Shown here: positions 6,149-8,775 of the stretch, one piece after another | Layout of the letters: each line of letters begins with the position of its first letter | Position numbering within the stretch: the first letter of the stretch is position 1 | Source: Acidobacteriaceae bacterium | GTDB lineage: Bacteria > Acidobacteriota > Terriglobia > Terriglobales > Acidobacteriaceae | DNA length: 8,775 bases | NCBI GenBank assembly: GCA_003168235.1 | Contig: PMSZ01000563.1 | Location: 332-9,106 of the forward strand | Direction: 5' to 3' | Translations under genes and position numbers: made by a program | Notes under the pieces: model-generated | Databases searched by the model: none | Told to the model about the DNA's origin: nothing | Seen by the model: the letters and a program-made list of their open reading frames with translations, nothing else

Positions 6149-6385
6149 ATGCCCAGCGTAAACATTCGCCAGCTCCGCGACACCAAACGGCTGAAGGCTT
6201 GGCTGCGTGCCGGCAAAACTGTGGAACTCCGGGAGCGCGACGAGGTAATTGCCCGCATCGTTCCCCAGGGATCGCCTCCGCAGCCCGGCGAATGGCCTGA
6301 TTTCGCGGCCTCGCGCAAGGAAATTTTTGGCGACCGCATTTTGCCCGGAGCCGATGTGGTGATTGAAGAACGCGGTCGCTACTGA
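6149..6385 (+). CDS. Type II antitoxin, Phd/YefM-like
   Basis: A 78-residue protein with the Phd/YefM pattern: SVNIRQLRD (3-11) at the N terminus, then AGKTVELRERDEVIARIVPQG (21-41), in which the ARIVP strand ends the DNA-binding fold. The C-terminal tail from about 48 (WPDFAASRKEIFGDRI) is the likely toxin-wrapping segment. The role is to bind and neutralise the PIN ribonuclease encoded next and to repress the shared promoter. I chose the ATG at 6149 because MPSVNI is the usual family beginning; an in-frame ATG at 6128 lies inside the operator palindrome and would add seven atypical residues. There is no Shine-Dalgarno sequence, and the predicted transcript starts at this ATG, so leaderless translation is likely. 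The stop codon overlaps the ribosome-binding site of the toxin gene. Confidence 0.85.
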   Translation: MPSVNIRQLRDTKRLKAWLRAGKTVELRERDEVIARIVPQGSPPQPGEWPDFAASRKEIFGDRILPGADVVIEERGRY

Positions 6386-6392
6386 GGCTCCC

Positions 6393-6845
6393 TTGACGAT
6401 CAGCGCACCGACCATCCTCCCGACGATCTACGCCGACACTTCTTTTTTTGTTTCCCTCTATCTCCCTGACCGGCACACGGCGGAGGTCGAGCGCCGGCTC
6501 AGATCGCGACCGTCGCTGTGGATGACGCCCCTGCATGTGGCCGAGTGCACCCATGCCATCGAGCAACACGTTTTCCGCGAGGCGATTACGCGAAGGGAAG
6601 CTGACCGTGCACTACAGCGATTCCATGAGTATCGCGCGCAAAATCTGTGGCGGGAAGCATCGGTGCCCGACCAAGCATTCGAGTTGTGCGCGCAACTGGC
6701 TCACCGGCACGCGGCGCGGCTGGGTGTTCGGACTCTCGACACACTACACGTGGCTTCCGCCCTGGAACTGAAAACCGAGCATTTTTGGACCTTCGACGCG
6801 CGGCAAGCGAAACTGGCGGTGGCCGCTGGTTTGAAAACCGGCTGA
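6393..6845 (+). CDS. PIN-domain ribonuclease toxin, VapC-like
   Basis: A 150-residue PIN-domain protein, the toxin of the pair. The four acidic residues expected for the Mg2+-dependent RNase centre are present: D15 (YADTSFF), E51 (HVAEC), D116 (RTLDTLHVAS) and D135 (TFDARQ). The order and spacing fit VapC-like toxins, which cleave RNA (often tRNA); the target here is unknown. I chose the TTG at 6393, 8 bases after the antitoxin stop, because GAGG at 6384-6387 is correctly spaced. A TTG at 6363, which would overlap the antitoxin gene by 23 bases and add ten residues, is a poorer alternative. The close spacing implies co-transcription and translational coupling with the antitoxin. The protein looks intact, so the module is probably functional. 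Confidence 0.88.
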   Translation: MTISAPTILPTIYADTSFFVSLYLPDRHTAEVERRLRSRPSLWMTPLHVAECTHAIEQHVFREAITRREADRALQRFHEYRAQNLWREASVPDQAFELCAQLAHRHAARLGVRTLDTLHVASALELKTEHFWTFDARQAKLAVAAGLKTG

Positions 6846-6853
6846 GCGACTGC

Positions 6854-6891
6854 CGGGCTTCGCCCGACTGGACAGCCGAGGGCGGCTGTCC
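6854..6891. repeat. REP-like double hairpin after the toxin gene
   Basis: Two hairpins lie in the convergent spacer between the toxin and NUDIX genes. The first is CGGGC-TTC-GCCCG (6854-6866). The second is a perfect 9-bp stem, GGACAGCCG (6870-6878) with CGGCTGTCC (6883-6891), around an AGGG loop. No T-run follows on either strand, so this is more like a repetitive extragenic palindrome than an intrinsic terminator, although it could limit read-through or protect both 3' ends. Confidence 0.6.
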
Positions 6892-6915
6892 CTACGTGCT
6901 TTTCAGCGGGGCGTT

Positions 6916-7401
6916 CTAGCGGGCGGCGGCCATGCGAGCGACGCCCAGGTGTTCGAGCGCCCGGTCAATCACCGTCTGGAGTTCATGGGCGTACTTCACT
7001 TCGCGGCCTTTTGCCAGGATTACGCGGGCCCGTTCCGCGTCGAACCAGGTGGGATTGCGGTAATCTTCGTCGGGAGTGCGAGTCTGACGGACTTCCATGA
7101 GAAAGGCTTTGACCACGTACTCCTGCACGCCGCCGGGTTGCCAGAAAACTCCCTTGGAGTGCACGTAGATATGGAAATGGCGGGGCTCGATGATGCCGAT
7201 GGCGCCCGCTTCTTCCTTGGCTTCGCGTTCGGCGGCCTGGCTGTGCGACAGGCGAGGTTCGGGGGCGCCCTTGGGAAAAGTCCACTTGTTGCCGCCGTTC
7301 GTATGCACCAGCAGAAACTCGACGTGCGAATCGACCCGCCGGTAGCAGACGGCAGCCACCTGCAATGGCAACGCGAAGCGCGAGCTGCGAGGCACGCTCA
7401 T
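6916..7401 (-). CDS. NUDIX hydrolase with an altered NUDIX box
   Basis: A 161-residue single-domain NUDIX protein. NUDIX enzymes hydrolyse nucleoside diphosphates linked to other groups. The domain shows the leading strand QVAAVCYRR (14-22), the WTFPKG motif (40-45), and a NUDIX helix with R59, E60, E63 and E64 (REAKEEAG), which is the metal-binding core. The first glutamate of the G-x5-E part is replaced by Leu (L51, in GAPEPRL), so the box is non-canonical. The WTFPKG lead-in and the later EYVVKAF strand resemble diadenosine or diphosphoinositol polyphosphate hydrolases, but the substrate cannot be assigned. No Shine-Dalgarno sequence is seen before the ATG; a small inverted repeat, GCAGT-TT-ACTGC (7406-7417), lies just upstream and may be an operator or chance. 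The gene lies downstream of the DUF2059 gene on the same strand after a 120-bp gap, so a shared transcript is uncertain. Confidence 0.88.
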   Translation of the reverse strand: MSVPRSSRFALPLQVAAVCYRRVDSHVEFLLVHTNGGNKWTFPKGAPEPRLSHSQAAEREAKEEAGAIGIIEPRHFHIYVHSKGVFWQPGGVQEYVVKAFLMEVRQTRTPDEDYRNPTWFDAERARVILAKGREVKYAHELQTVIDRALEHLGVARMAAAR

Positions 7402-7521
7402 ATACGCAGTTTACTGCAAAGATATTTCAGGAATGTTAAATGCAGCGAAAATGGTGCATACCTTTGGTACCCGTTGCTTTCGTACCCTGACAGCACGGTT
7501 CGGGCATGTGCCGTTTAAAGG

Positions 7522-8073
7522 TCAATTGTGGGCAGCGGGGGAGTTGCTACTCGACGACTTCTTGGCCTCAGCGATCATGGTGTCCGTTTCCTTCTTGAGC
7601 CGGGTTTGGACGGTATCCATGTACTTGGTCATGATCGGCATCATCTCTTGCATCGCTTCTGCCAACATTGCCGGCATCTCTCGCAATACCTTCGCCCCGG
7701 TGGGCGTCGAGTAAAACGCAACTATGTTATCAATATCACCTCTGGTCAAGTGCTTCTGGTATGCCGGGATCATCGCATCCATCATTTCATCCATGGGCAT
7801 ATTGCTGAACATGTCTTCCATCATCGCGTTCATCTTTGCTTCGTATCCGGCGGAAAGTTCGTTTTGGTGCTTCACATACTGCTCGTGCGTCATCTGCTGA
7901 ATACCTTGTGCCATCGAGGCCATCACCTTCTTCATTAAGTCGTGAGACTTTACGATTTGAAAGTATCTTTGGACGTCCTCTTTGGTGGCGGGAGAGTCGT
8001 CGGTGCTGGTCTGGGCCAGCGAAGGCCAGGTGAGAAGCAGAGTAACGGCGACAGCGAAGACTAAGCGTTTCAT
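7522..8073 (-). CDS. Secreted methionine-rich DUF2059 protein
   Basis: A 183-residue exported protein. Residues 1-21 form a signal peptide (MKR start, hydrophobic core 4-15, cleavage near SLAQ). The mature part is helical. The family signature of DUF2059 (PF09832) is clear at about 123-148: NIVAFYSTPTGAKVLREMP followed by MLAEAMQEM. Methionine is strikingly frequent (22 of 183), concentrated in the segments KMNAMMEDMFSNMPMDEMM and EMMPIMTKYM. The C-terminal tail is Ser-rich. The molecular function of DUF2059 is unknown. The start at 8073 is set by a strong Shine-Dalgarno sequence, GGAGGG (complement of 8080-8085), 6 bases upstream; a longer reading from 8115 would put 14 residues in front of the signal peptide and is unlikely. 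The gene lies downstream of the methyltransferase gene, with its own possible -10 box. Confidence 0.87.
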   Translation of the reverse strand: MKRLVFAVAVTLLLTWPSLAQTSTDDSPATKEDVQRYFQIVKSHDLMKKVMASMAQGIQQMTHEQYVKHQNELSAGYEAKMNAMMEDMFSNMPMDEMMDAMIPAYQKHLTRGDIDNIVAFYSTPTGAKVLREMPAMLAEAMQEMMPIMTKYMDTVQTRLKKETDTMIAEAKKSSSSNSPAAHN

Positions 8074-8097
8074 GACGAACCCTCCAAATGTCCCGAC

Positions 8098-8103
8098 AGT
8101 ATA
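8098..8103 (-). promoter_or_regulatory. Possible -10 box for the DUF2059 gene
   Basis: The minus strand reads TATACT at 8103-8098, a 5-of-6 match to the -10 consensus. A start near 8091 would leave about 18 bases of leader, including the GGAGGG ribosome-binding site. No good -35 box is seen at the correct distance. Confidence 0.33.
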
Positions 8104-8139
8104 ACTCCGCTGCAACGAGCAATCCAGTGAAGATTCGAC

Positions 8140-8775
8140 TTACTCGGAACCGCTCCCAAAGCTCAATCCGCTAAGAGCAGTTACTTTCCCGGGATCCATC
8201 CCACGACTCGCCATCAGCACCCGAAAGTTTTCCCCCATGCCAATCGGAGTAACCAGATGCTTGAGCTGCAGGGCAACTTTCGCCAGCTCCTGCGGGAGGC
8301 GGCAATCTTCGAAGGCGTCGGCAAATTGAGTTTTCTCGCCGATGCCCATCAGGAATTGCGATTGCGTGCGGAGACTTTCACAGCGCATTCCGGCCGGCTC
8401 ACAGGCTGCGATTAGCGCGGTGAAGTTGACATGGGCAGTGAGGTCCTGCTCGCCCGGCGCCTGGTAGGGATCGGGACTGGCGGAATGATGGCGATAGGCC
8501 ATCAACGTGCCGCGGTAACGGCCGGCGAGTTGTTCGTTGCGGGTGTAGCCGTAGTCGATGATCAGCAGAAAACCGCGAAAGATGGCAGCGCAGGTTTGTT
8601 GCATCCATCGTTGTGCGGCGAGTGGGACTTCGATGCGCTCGTTGGCCTCGGGGTGCACGCCGTAGCGATCGAGGAATTCCAGCTCTTCGGCTTGTGGCGG
8701 CAGCCAGATTTCGCGGAGATGATTATTTTCGATTGCGAGATGGAGTTTGCCTTGAGTGCCGAGAATGTCTATCGG
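8140..8775 (-). CDS. MidA/NDUFAF7-like SAM-dependent methyltransferase (COG1565), 3' part only
   Basis: The last 211 residues of a class I SAM-dependent methyltransferase of the COG1565/PF02636 family; the first part, with the SAM-binding motifs, lies beyond the right edge. A GTG at 8658 could be taken as a start, but the frame stays open to the edge and the upstream codons encode family-like sequence (GTQGKLHLAIENNHLREIWLP), so it is internal. Family hallmarks are RGFLLIIDYGYTRNE, then GTLMAYRHHS, the DPYQAPGEQDLTAHVNFTAL segment and, near the end, the MGENFRVLMAS helix. The human homologue NDUFAF7 methylates an arginine of a complex I subunit during assembly. In bacteria the substrate is not established, so a role in respiratory complex assembly is only a suggestion. 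It ends with TAA, 66 bases before the DUF2059 start. Confidence 0.88.
   Translation of the reverse strand, partial: PIDILGTQGKLHLAIENNHLREIWLPPQAEELEFLDRYGVHPEANERIEVPLAAQRWMQQTCAAIFRGFLLIIDYGYTRNEQLAGRYRGTLMAYRHHSASPDPYQAPGEQDLTAHVNFTALIAACEPAGMRCESLRTQSQFLMGIGEKTQFADAFEDCRLPQELAKVALQLKHLVTPIGMGENFRVLMASRGMDPGKVTALSGLSFGSGSE

Noticed and set aside
6363..6392. A longer toxin start at TTG 6363
   Set aside because: No Shine-Dalgarno sequence precedes it, and the added residues are not typical of PIN toxins. The TTG at 6393 has GAGG at a proper distance.
6002..6569. Two overlapping minus-strand open frames of 137 and 180 codons
   Set aside because: They cross the toxin-antitoxin promoter and are antisense to both genes. 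No domain or ribosome-binding site supports them.
8656..8658. A GTG start for the methyltransferase
   Set aside because: The frame remains open to the window edge with family-like sequence, so this Val is internal and the gene is cut by the edge.

Overview
The window looks like chromosomal DNA from an acidobacterium (Acidobacteriota, probably class Terriglobia). This is inferred from two secreted von Willebrand factor A (VWA) proteins of the type that is strongly expanded in Acidobacteria (the VWFA-related Acidobacterial domain, TIGR03436), from a Myxococcus-like MglA GTPase, from the G+C-rich third codon positions and from the short gene-poor spacers filled with degenerate repeats. No rRNA, tRNA, CRISPR array, transposase or phage gene was seen. 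No stretch over 300 bases lacks a gene.

Layout, left to right: the 3' part of a CAP/SCP-domain protein (+); a secreted VWA protein with an intact metal site (-), diverging from a second secreted VWA protein with a decayed metal site (+); an orphan MglA-type small GTPase (+) behind a hairpin-plus-T-run leader; a converging ABC-F ATPase (-); a divergently placed Phd-type antitoxin and PIN (VapC-type) toxin pair (+); then three genes on the minus strand: a NUDIX hydrolase, a methionine-rich secreted DUF2059 protein and the 3' part of a MidA-like (COG1565) SAM-dependent methyltransferase.

The genes do not form one pathway. The clear functional unit is the toxin-antitoxin pair, with an apparent autoregulatory operator between the -35 and -10 boxes. 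The divergent VWA pair probably shares one control region. The CAP, VWA and DUF2059 proteins are exported, so about half of the window concerns the cell envelope.

The most unusual signal at the DNA level is a degenerate seven-base repeat (CAGNNNN type). It sits in three spacers and also appears, in frame, inside the ABC-F gene, where it encodes a low-complexity linker. Other points of interest are a possible transcription attenuator before mglA, shared GPxGPQGP loops in both VWA proteins, a NUDIX box lacking its first glutamate, and a REP-like double hairpin after the toxin gene. I found no convincing undescribed multi-gene system. The repeat inside the coding sequence and the operator layout are the best leads.
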